A stretch of DNA of 64,000 nt from Pseudoalteromonas sp. NBT06-2 (lineage in GTDB: Bacteria; Pseudomonadota; Gammaproteobacteria; Enterobacterales; Alteromonadaceae), in NCBI RefSeq assembly GCF_002276045.1, contig NZ_NQMR01000025.1, forward strand, positions 1 to 64,000, written 5' to 3'. Of this stretch, positions 45,031-54,787 are shown piece after piece; the first letter of the stretch is position 1; every line of letters starts with the position of its first letter. The notes beneath the pieces are model-generated. The model saw only the letters and a list, made by a program, of their open reading frames with translations. It was not told where the DNA came from and searched no databases. A program made the translations under genes and the position numbers.

Positions 45031-46278
45031 TTGACTAAAACTACACCCCATTCTACGTCTAAAACTATCAATTCAAGACGTTATGATATTGACTGGCTGA
45101 GGACATTAGCTTTTATTTTATTGATTTTTTATCATATTGGTCAGTTTTATGTCGCGGATTGGGGATGGCACGTAAAAAGTGCTTACCTAAGTGATTTTTT
45201 GAAAAATATTATGTTACTAGTTAACCAATGGCGAATGCCGTTAATTTTTTTAATATCTGGAATAGCCTTATCGCTAGTAGAAGTAAAACTTAATCGTAGT
45301 AAATTATTTAAAGTGAGGTTTACGAGAGTAATACTACCGTTGGTTTTCGGTACTTTTCTAATCGTACCGCCACAAGTTTATTATGAGCTTGTGCAAAGTG
45401 AGGGTTATTCATCTAGTTATTTTGAATTTCTAAAGTTATACCTAGATACTAATAATCATCAGTACGCAGAGCATCAATTACTCACCAGTAGAACAGGATT
45501 TTCTCTGGGATTGATAACTTATAACCACCTGTGGTATTTACTCTATTTATTTACTTATACCTTAGTTTATATGGTGATTAAACCTTTATTAATCAAAGTT
45601 AAGTGGCAACAAATAACTAAAAAAATTACTGAGACTTATATTTTAGCCATACCGTTTATTTTAGTTTTTCTCTACGATTTTATATTATTAGAATACTTTC
45701 CAGATGATACCTTTGTATTGATTGGCGATTGGTATAATCATGCGCTTTATTTCACTATGTTGTTGCTCGGTTACGCACTCGCAAAGTCACCTACTGTTTG
45801 GCAAACTTTAATCAATAACCGTAAAACTTGGTTAGTGCTAGCAATAATCAGTTATGTCTTAGTTGTCATTCGCTTTAACAGAGCTTGGGGCTTTGATATT
45901 GATTATAATACTGCGTCAGTACTTACTCAGGTTTTGATTACTGCTCTGTGGTCTGCTAATAAAGTTTTGTGGTTACTAACTATATTAGGTTTTGCAGGGG
46001 CTTACCTCAATAAAAAACATCCTGCACTGACTTACATGAATGATGCTGTCTTACCTTGGTATATTTTACATCAAACGGTAATCATTATTTTTGCTATATG
46101 GCTAGCCAAATTTGAGTTAGGTCCTGTATTTGAACCCATATTATTAATACTTTGTACTTTTGTTGGTTGTGCTATAGGTTATGAAGTAATTAAGCGTTTT
46201 ATTGTAACACGCTTTATCTTTGGCTTGAAAATTGAAACGACTGCTTTGGCTACTACAGAAATAGAACACGCTAAATAG
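45031..46278 (+). CDS. acyltransferase-3 family integral membrane protein
   Basis: 415 residues with about 10-11 membrane spans. RRYDIDWLRTLAFILLIFYH is the typical start, with the His active-site candidate at FYH; MPLIFLISGIALSLVEVKL and YMNDAVLPWYILHQTVIIIF follow. It belongs to the AT-3 family that O-acylates cell-surface or periplasmic glycans (OafA/MdoC-like). The start is TTG 45031: no in-frame ATG exists between the upstream TAA and this codon, and the SD is weak. It stops with TAG. Substrate unknown. Confidence 0.88.
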   Translation: MTKTTPHSTSKTINSRRYDIDWLRTLAFILLIFYHIGQFYVADWGWHVKSAYLSDFLKNIMLLVNQWRMPLIFLISGIALSLVEVKLNRSKLFKVRFTRVILPLVFGTFLIVPPQVYYELVQSEGYSSSYFEFLKLYLDTNNHQYAEHQLLTSRTGFSLGLITYNHLWYLLYLFTYTLVYMVIKPLLIKVKWQQITKKITETYILAIPFILVFLYDFILLEYFPDDTFVLIGDWYNHALYFTMLLLGYALAKSPTVWQTLINNRKTWLVLAIISYVLVVIRFNRAWGFDIDYNTASVLTQVLITALWSANKVLWLLTILGFAGAYLNKKHPALTYMNDAVLPWYILHQTVIIIFAIWLAKFELGPVFEPILLILCTFVGCAIGYEVIKRFIVTRFIFGLKIETTALATTEIEHAK

Positions 46279-46521
46279 AGCTTATATCAGCTTTCGTAGC
46301 CTGATCACTTTTACACTTTTCGGATATACAGGCATAGCTTGAAATATTACTTATTGAGTTATTTCACATATTTTTTTAATATTTAAAGCACAGTATTTTT
46401 TTGATATGAACATTATTTATTAGTGTTAATTCACACGGAAGTTTTTTATGAATTTTTTTGTCACGTACTATACACCTGTTTGGGTTATAATAAGACGTTA
46501 TACCTTTAAGGGAACACGAAT

Positions 46522-46977
46522 ATGAATGAACAGGAATACGCAGGCTTTTGGATTAGAACTGGTGCAGCAATAATAGATTCAATATTAATACTCATCATAA
46601 TTTTACCAATACTAACTGCAATATATGGCACAAATTACTGGATAAGTGAGTCTTTTATCCAGGGTTTTGGGGATGTTTTGTTCAATTATATATTACCAGC
46701 AATTGCAGTTGTTATTTTCTGGATTTATAAGTCAGCTACTCCTGGAAAAATGGCAACAAAGCTAATCATAGTAGATGCAAAAACCGGTGGAAAACCATCT
46801 ACAGGTCAATTCATTGGGCGTTATCTTGGTTATTATGTTTCAATGATCCCATTATTTCTTGGAATTATATGGGTTGGAATAGACAAACGAAAACAAGGTT
46901 GGCACGACAAAATTGCCGGTACAGTCGTAATTAAAAGCAATAAATCTAAGCCAATTAAATTTGAATATAAGATGTAA
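46522..46977 (+). CDS. RDD-family membrane protein
   Basis: 151 residues with three predicted spans. The N-terminal GFWIRTGAAIIDSILILII is the RDD motif (R and two D), ATPGKMATKLIIVDAKTGGK is the conserved cytoplasmic loop, and IDKRKQGWHDKIAGTVVI the end. Function of this family is poorly defined (some members are Na+/H+ antiporters). SD AAGGGAA. Stands alone. Confidence 0.88.
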   Translation: MNEQEYAGFWIRTGAAIIDSILILIIILPILTAIYGTNYWISESFIQGFGDVLFNYILPAIAVVIFWIYKSATPGKMATKLIIVDAKTGGKPSTGQFIGRYLGYYVSMIPLFLGIIWVGIDKRKQGWHDKIAGTVVIKSNKSKPIKFEYKM

Positions 46978-47091
46978 GTAAGTAGTTACACTTGAAAAAT
47001 ACAGCTACTTAGCCTCCACCATGCAACTTTCTTTTTCCGATGAAGCTGTCGTTATATTACTTATTCCAGCACATCATAAACCGAGGTATTT

Positions 47092-47634
47092 GTGAGTTTT
47101 TATAAAAATATTAATGTAGTCGGAACTAGCGCTAGTGGTAAATCTACATTTAGCAAAGAATTAGCGGCTAAGTTAAATGTTGAATATATAGAAATGGATC
47201 AACTATTCTGGAAGCCTAACTGGGAAGAGTCGAATAATAGTGAGTTTCTTTCCAAACTAAAGGCAGCCATCTCAAATAATGGTTGGGTTCTTGACGGTAA
47301 TTATTCAAGAACATCATCATTAAAATGGGCCAAGGTCAACACCATTGTTTGGATTGATTATTCGCTGAGTCGTACTGTATTTCAGGCTTTTAAAAGAGCA
47401 ATCCAACGAATCTTAAGTAAACAAGAAGTATGGCCTAATACTGGAAATGTTGAATCGTTTCAAAAAACCTTTCTCAGTAGAAAGTCGATAATTCTTTGGA
47501 CATTGCAAAATTATCACTCTAATCGTAAAAAATATGTTGAAATAATGACGTCTGATAAGTATTCGCACATTGATTTTGTTAGGCTAAACTCGCCAAAAAA
47601 GGCAAAAGAATTTATTGCTAAATTTACTTTGTAA
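47092..47634 (+). CDS. P-loop NTPase, adenylate-kinase/FlaR-like
   Basis: 180 residues. Walker A is NVVGTSASGKSTFSKELA. VEYIEMDQLFWKPNWEE and WVLDGNYSRT are signatures of the FlaR/AAA_18 adenylate-kinase-like group. The start is GTG 47092 with SD GAGGTAT. Likely a small-molecule kinase; substrate unknown. Confidence 0.82.
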   Translation: MSFYKNINVVGTSASGKSTFSKELAAKLNVEYIEMDQLFWKPNWEESNNSEFLSKLKAAISNNGWVLDGNYSRTSSLKWAKVNTIVWIDYSLSRTVFQAFKRAIQRILSKQEVWPNTGNVESFQKTFLSRKSIILWTLQNYHSNRKKYVEIMTSDKYSHIDFVRLNSPKKAKEFIAKFTL

Positions 47635-48160
47635 TCAGTAATATCAAACCTATAATGGCTCTTTTATTACGATCTCACAGCAACCTGTTTTTTTAATCCT
47701 TTTAAGTAACAAAGGCACTGCGACTCAATAGACTTAGAAGATAGAATGAAGCAGGATGCCGGAATCGAGATGTTTATCGGTTAACTTCAACAGACACGAT
47801 TCAAGTCATTGGTACTTTTTGTACCGTTACTCCTCTAATAAATGATGGCTCAGACAAGGTGTAAGCGACTTTTTAAATTTTATTACCGCTTTTATTACCC
47901 TAAGTACCATAGGTTTTACCTGTAAATTCTGCTTTGCATGTAAAAAACACCAAGTAAAACAGGTCCGCCAGTCCAATTTTTAATGGTAGTGAATTAAAAA
48001 AATTTTCATTATTTACGTTCGAGTTATACAAAATACAAATCAGCAAAAACGTAAACATTTTTGATTGTTAAATAATTTAATATCAGTAAAGTATTCAGAT
48101 TATAATATATTAATTTAAAACGAGTAATTCTACAGTCTCGTTATATGCAAAGGAAAGTTT
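47635..48160. other. gene-free 526-bp stretch
   Basis: No frame here has coding character, and I see no RNA gene or terminator. The sequence is AT-rich in its right half (promoter-like, TATAATATATTAAT near 48100). An SD AAGGAAAG precedes the GTG start of the next gene. Confidence 0.6.
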
Positions 48161-48559
48161 GTGACACTTGAAGCTACTTGCTGTTGTAAGCAAATATCAA
48201 TAACTCTTTCAGACAAACCTGAAATGAACTCAGTTTGTAATTGTACTAACTGTAAACAACGTACCGGAAGTGCTTTTGGAATATCTACTTATTTTAAAAC
48301 TAATGCCGTATTAGAAAAATCTGGCGAAACAAAGATTTATAAGTTTTGGCATAAAGAGCAAGATCACGAACAAAATCGTCATTTTTGTACTCAATGTGGT
48401 ACTACGTTGTATTGGACTATATCAACTATGCCCAATTTAATTGGTGTTGCTGGTGGTTGTTTTTCAGCTTCTGAAATTGTAGAACCAACTCATACATTAA
48501 ATAACTCCAATAAATGTCAGTGGATTAGCTTTCCTTCTAACTGGCAAGTTCAAGAATAA
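48161..48559 (+). CDS. GFA-family (Gfa-like/CENP-V) zinc protein
   Basis: 132 residues. Zinc ligands are seen in CCCKQISITL, VCNCTNCKQRTGSAFG and FCTQCGTTLYWTI, the complete GFA pattern. The family is named for glutathione-dependent formaldehyde activation but most members are uncharacterised. The start is GTG 48161 with SD AAGGAAAG. Confidence 0.88.
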   Translation: MTLEATCCCKQISITLSDKPEMNSVCNCTNCKQRTGSAFGISTYFKTNAVLEKSGETKIYKFWHKEQDHEQNRHFCTQCGTTLYWTISTMPNLIGVAGGCFSASEIVEPTHTLNNSNKCQWISFPSNWQVQE

Positions 48560-48565
48560 TTTGTA

Positions 48566-48715
48566 TATACCCATGCTACATGAAAATGCGTAATTTCAGC
48601 AAGCGGACAAGCGAACCAAATGTTAGGTATAAGATTGTCGTTAAGTTATTCTCAACAAATATCTTATAGCAACGCAGTTGGCCGCTTATCAACTTACCCT
48701 ACGGGAGTTGGGGTA
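48566..48715. repeat. dispersed TATACCC repeat, 150 bp with inverted ends
   Basis: It starts TATACCCATGCTACATGAAA and ends GTTGGGGTA, an imperfect terminal inverted repeat. An inner stem pairs AAGCGG (48601-48606) with CCGCTT (48682-48687). It lies between the GFA gene and the convergent permease. Confidence 0.6.
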
Positions 48716-48775
48716 GAAAACAAATTTAATTTTATCTTAGTTTATAAATTTAACTTTTACTAAATCGCTTTATTT

Positions 48776-50218
48776 TTATGGTAAAAAAATAAACTTAGCT
48801 ACAAACAATGCAGTTAATGCCCAAACACCTGCTGAAATTTCTTTATGTTTACCTGTGCCCGCTTTAAGCACTGTGTAAGTAATAAAACCGATAGCAATAC
48901 CATTTGCAATAGAGAAAGTAAACGCCATCATAACTGTTGTTAGTACTGCTGGTGCAAATTCAGTCATATCAGACCAATCAAGCCCTTTAAGTGATGTCAT
49001 CATTACCATAGCAACATAAATCAACGCACCATCTACAGCAAAACCTGGAAGCATTTGTGCAAGTGGTAAGAAGAACACACCTAAAGCAAACAATACACCA
49101 ATAGCAACAGCAGTTAAACCTGTACGACCACCAGCAGATACACCTGCAGCCGATTCAACATAAGATGTTACCGGAGGACAGCCAAAAGCCGTACCAATTA
49201 CAGAAGAGATAGAATCTGCTTTTAAAGATTTCTTCAAACCTTTAATGTTACCTTTTTCATCTTGCAGGCCTGCACGCTCTGCAACGCCCATCAAAGTACC
49301 AGCAGTATCAAAAATATTTACAAATAAGAAAGTAACTATAACAGGGATCATTGCCACTTCTAACGCCCCCATAATATCAAGCTTCATGAAAATAGGTTCA
49401 ATTGCAGCAAAGTCTGGAATAGCTAATAACCCGCCAACAGGATAAGACACAAATCCTGTTGCAGGTGCAAACGATTTTGCTTTTTCTGCAACAGTAAAAA
49501 AATCAACAGGCATTATGAATGTCATCATAAAGGCAACGATTGTGGTTATCGCAATACCGATAATCACAGCGCCAAATACTTTACGATAACTTAATACAGC
49601 AATCAGTAAAAAGCTTAAGAAACCAAGGGCTGGCGCTTCAGGTCCAAATTCACCAAAACCAAAGTGAGTCATATCTGCTAGTGCAACAACATTATCTGGG
49701 TTTGGCACAACTATGCCAGTAAAACGCAAACCTATAAATCCTAAAAATAATCCAACACCTGCGGTCATCGCAAGCCGTAAACTCATAGGTATGCTCTCTA
49801 ACATCCATTCCCGAAGCCGGGTTACACTCATAATGACAAACAAACAACCTGAAAGAAATACTGCTCCTAGTGCTATTTCCCAGCTGTAATTCATTTGTAA
49901 AACGACAGTAAAAGTGAAAAAAGCATTCAGCCCCATACCTGGTGCCAAGCCTACTGGCCAATTTGCATATAACCCCATGAAAATTGTTGCAATAGCCGCA
50001 CCTAGACAGGTGGCAAGGAATAACCCATCAAATGGCATTCCGGTTTTAGACATAATAATTGGATTTAAAAACATAATGTAAGACATAGTGACAAAGGTTG
50101 TTAGTCCAGCCATAAGTTCGGTTTTAACATTTGTTTTGTGTGCTGATAGTTTAAATAATCGCTCTAATAACCCTAGCCGGGCAGACTGATTATTAACTGA
50201 CTGATTTACTTGGTCCAT
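48776..50218 (-). CDS. AzgA/NCS2-type purine (adenine/guanine/hypoxanthine) permease
   Basis: 480 residues with about 13 membrane segments. TELMAGLTTFVTMSYIMFLN and APGMGLNAFFTFTVV are the AzgA signatures, with NIFDTAGTLMGVAERAG and GTAFGCPPVTSYVESAAGVS in the second half. It imports purine bases with protons across the inner membrane. It is the last member of the minus-strand purine-catabolism run, and a RutR-like palindrome lies 88 bp upstream, so it is probably induced with the pathway. Confidence 0.92.
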   Translation of the reverse strand: MDQVNQSVNNQSARLGLLERLFKLSAHKTNVKTELMAGLTTFVTMSYIMFLNPIIMSKTGMPFDGLFLATCLGAAIATIFMGLYANWPVGLAPGMGLNAFFTFTVVLQMNYSWEIALGAVFLSGCLFVIMSVTRLREWMLESIPMSLRLAMTAGVGLFLGFIGLRFTGIVVPNPDNVVALADMTHFGFGEFGPEAPALGFLSFLLIAVLSYRKVFGAVIIGIAITTIVAFMMTFIMPVDFFTVAEKAKSFAPATGFVSYPVGGLLAIPDFAAIEPIFMKLDIMGALEVAMIPVIVTFLFVNIFDTAGTLMGVAERAGLQDEKGNIKGLKKSLKADSISSVIGTAFGCPPVTSYVESAAGVSAGGRTGLTAVAIGVLFALGVFFLPLAQMLPGFAVDGALIYVAMVMMTSLKGLDWSDMTEFAPAVLTTVMMAFTFSIANGIAIGFITYTVLKAGTGKHKEISAGVWALTALFVAKFIFLP

Positions 50219-50305
50219 GATTCAGTTCTCTCGTTGATGTTATCAATGTTAGGTTTATTATTTGACAGTTTTATTTTATTAACATAATATCAACACTAAT
50301 CACAA

Positions 50306-50321
50306 TTGACACAAGTGTCAA
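50306..50321. promoter_or_regulatory. palindromic operator, RutR-like, upstream of the purine permease
   Basis: TTGACAC-AA-GTGTCAA is a perfect 7-bp inverted repeat. The E. coli RutR consensus is TTGACCA-NN-TGGTCAA, so the frame TTGAC-N6-GTCAA is the same. A RutR-like regulator is encoded 1.3 kb away. TTGACA on the minus strand could also be a -35 box, so repression by occlusion is plausible. Confidence 0.6.
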
Positions 50322-50402
50322 CTTTTAATTGATTGAATTTAGCGCTATTGATAATTATTAATGATGTAAATAAACACAAAAATATACGTACCGAATCTGT
50401 TC

Positions 50403-50605
50403 TATACCCAAGCCACTTCAAGATGCGTGTTTCAGGACTGCTGAAAAAATCATGATCTAGGCGCATCTTTGTATTAATGGTTGCTCCCTTAAAATAAGAT
50501 GGAACAACGAGCATGATTTGCTCAGAAGTCCCCAGATGGGTTGGTTTAGAAGCGCATTAAGCTGCGTTATTGATCTTGAAAAGGGAATACTCCAGCACCA
50601 AACAA
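50403..50605. repeat. dispersed TATACCC repeat, about 200 bp
   Basis: It opens TATACCCAAGCCACTTCAAG. CTAGGCGCATCTTTGTATTA (50456-50475) is the reverse complement of a segment in the next copy (51612-51634). It fills most of the gap between the permease and DHH genes; no gene is seen there. Confidence 0.6.
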
Positions 50606-50629
50606 AAGCTTTGGTGCCGAATAAAAGAA

Positions 50630-51469
50630 CTACTTAGTAACTGAAGTCGTTTTTAAGCTTAATGATATTTTTGGCTTTTCTACTGTAAAACCCGCTGCGT
50701 GAAAGTGTCCACCACCGTCAAATAGTTTAGCTATATTGGCTACGTCTACACCATCTACATCAGATCTCAATGAGAATATGCGTTTGTCAGATGAATCACA
50801 GTACATTGCTGAAAATGGTTGGCCTTTAGCTAATTCATTACCTATTTCACTGGTTAAGCTATTGGTATTTACACAGGGTACTTGATAGCCTGCTATATCA
50901 ATCATTTCTACATTTTTAGATTTAGTCGCTCTGTCGATTTGTTTATTTTGATATTCAACTATGGCTTCGCCTTTGCTGATCAAATCTAATAACTTAGTTT
51001 CGTCTAAGTATTGTTCCCATACATCAAAGGTCATGACGCAAGTTTGTAGTGCCGCTGATACTTCTTTGCTGTTGGGTAGTTGCCAATGCCATAAATCGCG
51101 ATCTTGGATATAAGCTAATAATGTTGGTACTGGACGATCTGGTAATAAGTGCTCCCAAGTGAGTACTGCACCAGAGCGTTCCATATCGAATACGCAACAG
51201 TTTAAGCCAGCTAGGGCTTCTTCTGCTGTTTTATGGTGATCTATGACTAATAAAGATTCAGCTGCTTTTTCTAACTTTAATATCACTTCGCGTGAATATG
51301 AAAAGTCGACAATAAAAACATTTTTATTGCTTACATCTGGCGCTTGATCGCCATGTTGTGCAGCAATAAACTCACAATCAAAGTTGTTTGCATCACAATA
51401 TTGTTTTACAGCTAAAGCAGCACCAAAGCCATCAGAACAGTTTTTGTGATAAATACATAAATATTTCAT
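50630..51469 (-). CDS. DHH-family phosphoesterase
   Basis: 279 residues from ATG 51469 (SD CGGAAAC); an in-frame ATG at 51499 adds ten residues of no likeness. YLCIYHKNCSDGFGAALAVK is motif I (D), NVFIVDFSYSREVI motif II, LLVIDHHKTAEEAL the DHH motif, and LFDGGGHFHAAGF the DHHA1-like C-terminal signature. It is a Mn-dependent phosphodiesterase or phosphatase of unknown substrate (oligonucleotide- or cyclic-nucleotide-type). It is flanked on both sides by TATACCC repeats. It stops with TAG. Confidence 0.88.
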   Translation of the reverse strand: MKYLCIYHKNCSDGFGAALAVKQYCDANNFDCEFIAAQHGDQAPDVSNKNVFIVDFSYSREVILKLEKAAESLLVIDHHKTAEEALAGLNCCVFDMERSGAVLTWEHLLPDRPVPTLLAYIQDRDLWHWQLPNSKEVSAALQTCVMTFDVWEQYLDETKLLDLISKGEAIVEYQNKQIDRATKSKNVEMIDIAGYQVPCVNTNSLTSEIGNELAKGQPFSAMYCDSSDKRIFSLRSDVDGVDVANIAKLFDGGGHFHAAGFTVEKPKISLSLKTTSVTK

Positions 51470-51506
51470 TGAGTTTCCGTTTGTGATTTCTATTGTCATT
51501 TCTTAT

Positions 51507-51648
51507 TATACTCAACCCACTTCAAAATGTAGAATTCAGTTGGAATTATAAACGCTTTATACAAGGCATTGATTGCAAAAAATAGTTATTCTCTTTTCTT
51601 TTAAGAAAATAATATTAATACAAAGATGCGCCTATAACATAAGTATAC
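51507..51648. repeat. dispersed TATACCC repeat, about 140 bp
   Basis: TATACTCAACCCACTTCAAA heads the copy and ATTAATACAAAGATGCGCCT (from 51612) closes it, the latter shared in reverse with the copy at 50403. Confidence 0.55.
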
Positions 51649-51650
51649 TA

Positions 51651-52298
51651 CTACCTTAAACCACAGCCTTTTAATATTAACTGAGTTAAAGTTTCTGTGA
51701 TGTCTTCAAAGTCTTCATCTGATAACGATTCTTTATCCATAGCAGCCAATACTTGCACACCAAAATCGGCATAATGCTGTGTTGAGCCCCAAATAAAAAA
51801 TAATAAGTGCATCGGGTCAATAGGATCCATTTTTCCTTGATCTATCCATGCTTGGATAGCATCAGCCTTATGTTTTATTGAAGTTCTGAAGTTATGGTTC
51901 AAAAAATGACTTAAATGTGGTGCACCGTGTACCATTTCACTGGCAAATATACGTGATGCATTTGGGTTATTTTTAGATGACATCACTTTCGCACGAATAT
52001 AAGTGGTTAAAGTCTCTCTTGGGTCATCATCTGCATTAATATCAGATACGGTTGCATCCCATACTTCTACGATATCACCTAAAACAGCGCCATATAGGTC
52101 GAGTTTATTTTTAAAATAATAATGAATATTGGCACGCGGCAGTTCTGCTCGTTCAGCAATACGCTTCATTGAAGCACCTTTAAAACCAAAAGTAAGAAAC
52201 TCTTCTTCAGCAGCAGCGATGATCACAACTTGATTTTGTTGGCGAATACGTCCAGCTGGTTCTTTTCGGCGGTTTTGTAATACGTCAATTTCACTCAT
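51651..52298 (-). CDS. TetR-family regulator, RutR-like
   Basis: 215 residues. The TetR HTH lies at 25-70 (FLTFGFKGASMKRIAERAE, PRANIHYYFKNKLDLYGAVL). The C-terminal domain is of the YcdC/RutR type: SRIFASEMVHGAPHLSHFL and DPMHLLFFIWGSTQHYADFG, closely like E. coli RutR, which senses uracil or thymine and controls pyrimidine and purine catabolism. It sits inside the purine-degradation block downstream of glcB, so it is the obvious regulator. The ligand here could be a purine intermediate. It stops with TAG. Confidence 0.88.
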   Translation of the reverse strand: MSEIDVLQNRRKEPAGRIRQQNQVVIIAAAEEEFLTFGFKGASMKRIAERAELPRANIHYYFKNKLDLYGAVLGDIVEVWDATVSDINADDDPRETLTTYIRAKVMSSKNNPNASRIFASEMVHGAPHLSHFLNHNFRTSIKHKADAIQAWIDQGKMDPIDPMHLLFFIWGSTQHYADFGVQVLAAMDKESLSDEDFEDITETLTQLILKGCGLR

Positions 52299-52331
52299 AA
52301 ACTTTTAAATATGCTTAATCAAAAAAATCAG

Positions 52332-52351
52332 TATAAGGAATTTCGCTTATA
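52332..52351. promoter_or_regulatory. inverted repeat upstream of the TetR gene
   Basis: TATAAG (52332-52337), N8, CTTATA (52346-52351), 34 bp ahead of the ATG. It could be an autoregulatory operator; it does not match the TTGAC-N6-GTCAA site. Confidence 0.4.
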
Positions 52352-52401
52352 TGGGCTACACCTAACAATATAATAATACCAATTCAAATAAATATATGAT
52401 C

Positions 52402-52446
52402 AATCTAAATGGTCTAAATGGTCTAAATGGTCTAAATGGTCTAAAT
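52402..52446 (-). repeat. five tandem 9-bp units (GGTCTAAAT) upstream of the TetR gene
   Basis: AATCTAAAT (52402-52410) is followed by four exact GGTCTAAAT units (52411-52446). It lies 104-148 bp ahead of the regulator start, in the gap after glcB. A slippage-prone repeat. Confidence 0.85.
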
Positions 52447-52529
52447 ATATAAAAAAGAAACGCTATTTGAAATAACATCTCTTTTACTATTTTTGAGCAA
52501 AGTTTTATCTAACCTAAATAATTATTGAC

Positions 52530-54704
52530 CTATTTAGATTTAACTATTAAACGTTGGCGATGCAACACAGGTTCAGTATAACCGCTTGGTTGTACACTGC
52601 CTTTAAATACTAATTCATATGCTGCTGAAAACGCATCACTTGTATTTAAGTTAGCAGACATCGCAATATAGTTTTTATCTTGGCTATTTTGCTGATCTAC
52701 CACTTTAGCCATACGAACTAAGGTATTTTCTACTTGTTCATTGGTACAAATTCCATGATGTAACCAGTTAGCAACATGCTGGCTTGAAATACGTAATGTT
52801 GCACGATCTTCCATTAGACCGACATCTTCAATATTAGGTACTTTAGAACACCCTATTCCCATATTCACCCAACGCACTACATAACCTAAAATACCTTGAA
52901 TATTGTTATCTAATTCCAGTTGAATAGATTCTGCGGTTAACAGACTTTGGTCTTTTAATAATGGTAAAGTTAACAGCATATCTATGCTTTTCAGTCCTTT
53001 ATCAACAATTCCATCTTGTCGGGCTGCAACATTTACTTTGTGGTAATGCAATGCATGTAAAGTAGCAGCGGTTGGCGATGGTACCCAAGCACAATTAGCA
53101 CCTGCTTTTGGATGTACATCTTTTTCTACCAGCATTTGCGCCATATTATCTGGAATCGGCCACATGCCCTTACCTATTTGACCTTTGCCTTTAAAACCAC
53201 AATTAAGCCCAATCACAACATTACGACTTTCATAAGCTTGGATCCAATCTTGTGACTTCATAGCCTCTTTTGGTACAACTGGGCCAGCTTCCATACATGT
53301 ATGAATTTCATCACCCGTGCGATCCATAAAGCCAGTATTGATAAATACCACACGCTCTTTAGCTGCATAAATACATTGTTTTAGATTAACACTGGTACGG
53401 CGCTCTTCATCCATTAGTCCCATTTTTATAGTATTAGCTTCAAGGCCAAATGCGTCTTCAATTAAACCAAATAATTTAACTGCAAAAGTCACTTCCTCAG
53501 GGCCGTGCATTTTTGGTTTTACAATATAAATACTACCAGCTGAAGAGTTAACTAATGCTCCTGTATGTTTTAAATCATGGATTGCAATAAGTGATGTCAC
53601 TACGCCATCTAAAATACCTTCAGGTATTTCACTACCATCTTTACAGATAATGCTTTCATTTGTCATTAAATGGCCGACGTTTCTCACAAACATTAAGCTT
53701 CTTGCGCTTAAGGTTAGCTCTTTACCATTTTTTGCTGTGTAATATCTGTCTGTATTTAAACTACGATGAATCACTTTATCGCCTTTTGTCACTTTTTCGC
53801 TTAAATCACCTTTCATTAAGCCAAGCCAGTTTTTATAAACCTGTATTTTATCGTCTACATCTACTGCGGCTATTGAGTCTTCACAATCGTGAATAACCGT
53901 CACTGCAGATTCAATAATCACATCGCTCATATTTGCGATATCAGCTTCACCGACAGAGTCATTTGCATTAAATACTAATTCTGCATGTAAGCCATTATTT
54001 ACTAATAAAATAGCACTTGGTGAGTCTTTATTGCCTTTAAAACCTACAAATTTTAATGTATCTAATAACTGTGTTGTTTCGCCATTTATTAATGTAATTT
54101 GCAGTTGTTCGTTAACGACTTGGTAGTTAGAAACCTCAGAGAAAGTACCTTGCTTTAATGCAAACGTCTCATCTAAATATTGCTTAGCATAAGCAACTAC
54201 AGCATCACCACGTTTTGGGTTATACCCTTTAGTAATGGCAGTTTCCTCATTAATTTCGATTACATCCGTTGAATATAAAGCATCGTATAAACTGCCCCAA
54301 CGCGCATTAGTCGCATTAAGTGCATAACGCGCATTCATTACTGGCACGACAAGCTGAGGGCCTGCTAAGTTAGCAACTTCTGGATCGACATTTTTAGGCG
54401 AGATTTTAAAATCAGCAACATCTGGTACTAAATAGCCAATTTTTTGTAAAAAGGCTTTATAAGCTACTTCATCGTACTTACTGGTTTGGTGTTGTTTGTG
54501 CCACTCATCAATTTGGGATTGCAGTTTTACTCGTGTATCAAGTAATTGCTTATTGATGGGTGATAATTCATTTACTATGGCTTCAAATAACTGCCAAAAT
54601 TTATCCTGTTCTATCCCTGTACCAGGAATAACATCATGGTTTATAAAATTAAAAAATGCTTCAGCTACCTGAAATCCGCCAACAGTTATTCTTCGCTTTG
54701 TCAT
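52530..54704 (-). CDS. glcB: malate synthase G
   Basis: 724 residues from ATG 54704, where the product reads TKRRITVGGFQVAEAFFNFI; E. coli GlcB has 723. It condenses glyoxylate with acetyl-CoA to malate. Signatures are TVIHDCEDSIAAVDVDDK (catalytic Asp/Glu region), KMHGPEEVTFAVKLF and GLMDEERRTSVNLKQCI. It lies between puuD and the regulator, so the glyoxylate made from ureidoglycolate goes directly into the TCA cycle. The upstream in-frame ATG at 54767 is not used in my view. It stops with TAG. Confidence 0.95.
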   Translation of the reverse strand: MTKRRITVGGFQVAEAFFNFINHDVIPGTGIEQDKFWQLFEAIVNELSPINKQLLDTRVKLQSQIDEWHKQHQTSKYDEVAYKAFLQKIGYLVPDVADFKISPKNVDPEVANLAGPQLVVPVMNARYALNATNARWGSLYDALYSTDVIEINEETAITKGYNPKRGDAVVAYAKQYLDETFALKQGTFSEVSNYQVVNEQLQITLINGETTQLLDTLKFVGFKGNKDSPSAILLVNNGLHAELVFNANDSVGEADIANMSDVIIESAVTVIHDCEDSIAAVDVDDKIQVYKNWLGLMKGDLSEKVTKGDKVIHRSLNTDRYYTAKNGKELTLSARSLMFVRNVGHLMTNESIICKDGSEIPEGILDGVVTSLIAIHDLKHTGALVNSSAGSIYIVKPKMHGPEEVTFAVKLFGLIEDAFGLEANTIKMGLMDEERRTSVNLKQCIYAAKERVVFINTGFMDRTGDEIHTCMEAGPVVPKEAMKSQDWIQAYESRNVVIGLNCGFKGKGQIGKGMWPIPDNMAQMLVEKDVHPKAGANCAWVPSPTAATLHALHYHKVNVAARQDGIVDKGLKSIDMLLTLPLLKDQSLLTAESIQLELDNNIQGILGYVVRWVNMGIGCSKVPNIEDVGLMEDRATLRISSQHVANWLHHGICTNEQVENTLVRMAKVVDQQNSQDKNYIAMSANLNTSDAFSAAYELVFKGSVQPSGYTEPVLHRQRLIVKSK

Positions 54705-54787
54705 GTGGTAGATCCTACTTCTATACTTAAAATAAAAAGTAGCAGGCCAAATTGGATGAAAAGCCAACTACAGAAACTTTTTATGCT

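Noticed and set aside
46522-48559. A run of small unrelated genes that could be integron cassettes
   Set aside because: I found no attC-type GTTRRRY/RYYYAAC core sites between the RDD, P-loop and GFA genes, and the spacing is irregular.
50296-50514. 72-codon minus-strand frame between the permease and DHH genes
   Set aside because: It lies across the RutR-like operator and a dispersed repeat, has no SD and no protein likeness.
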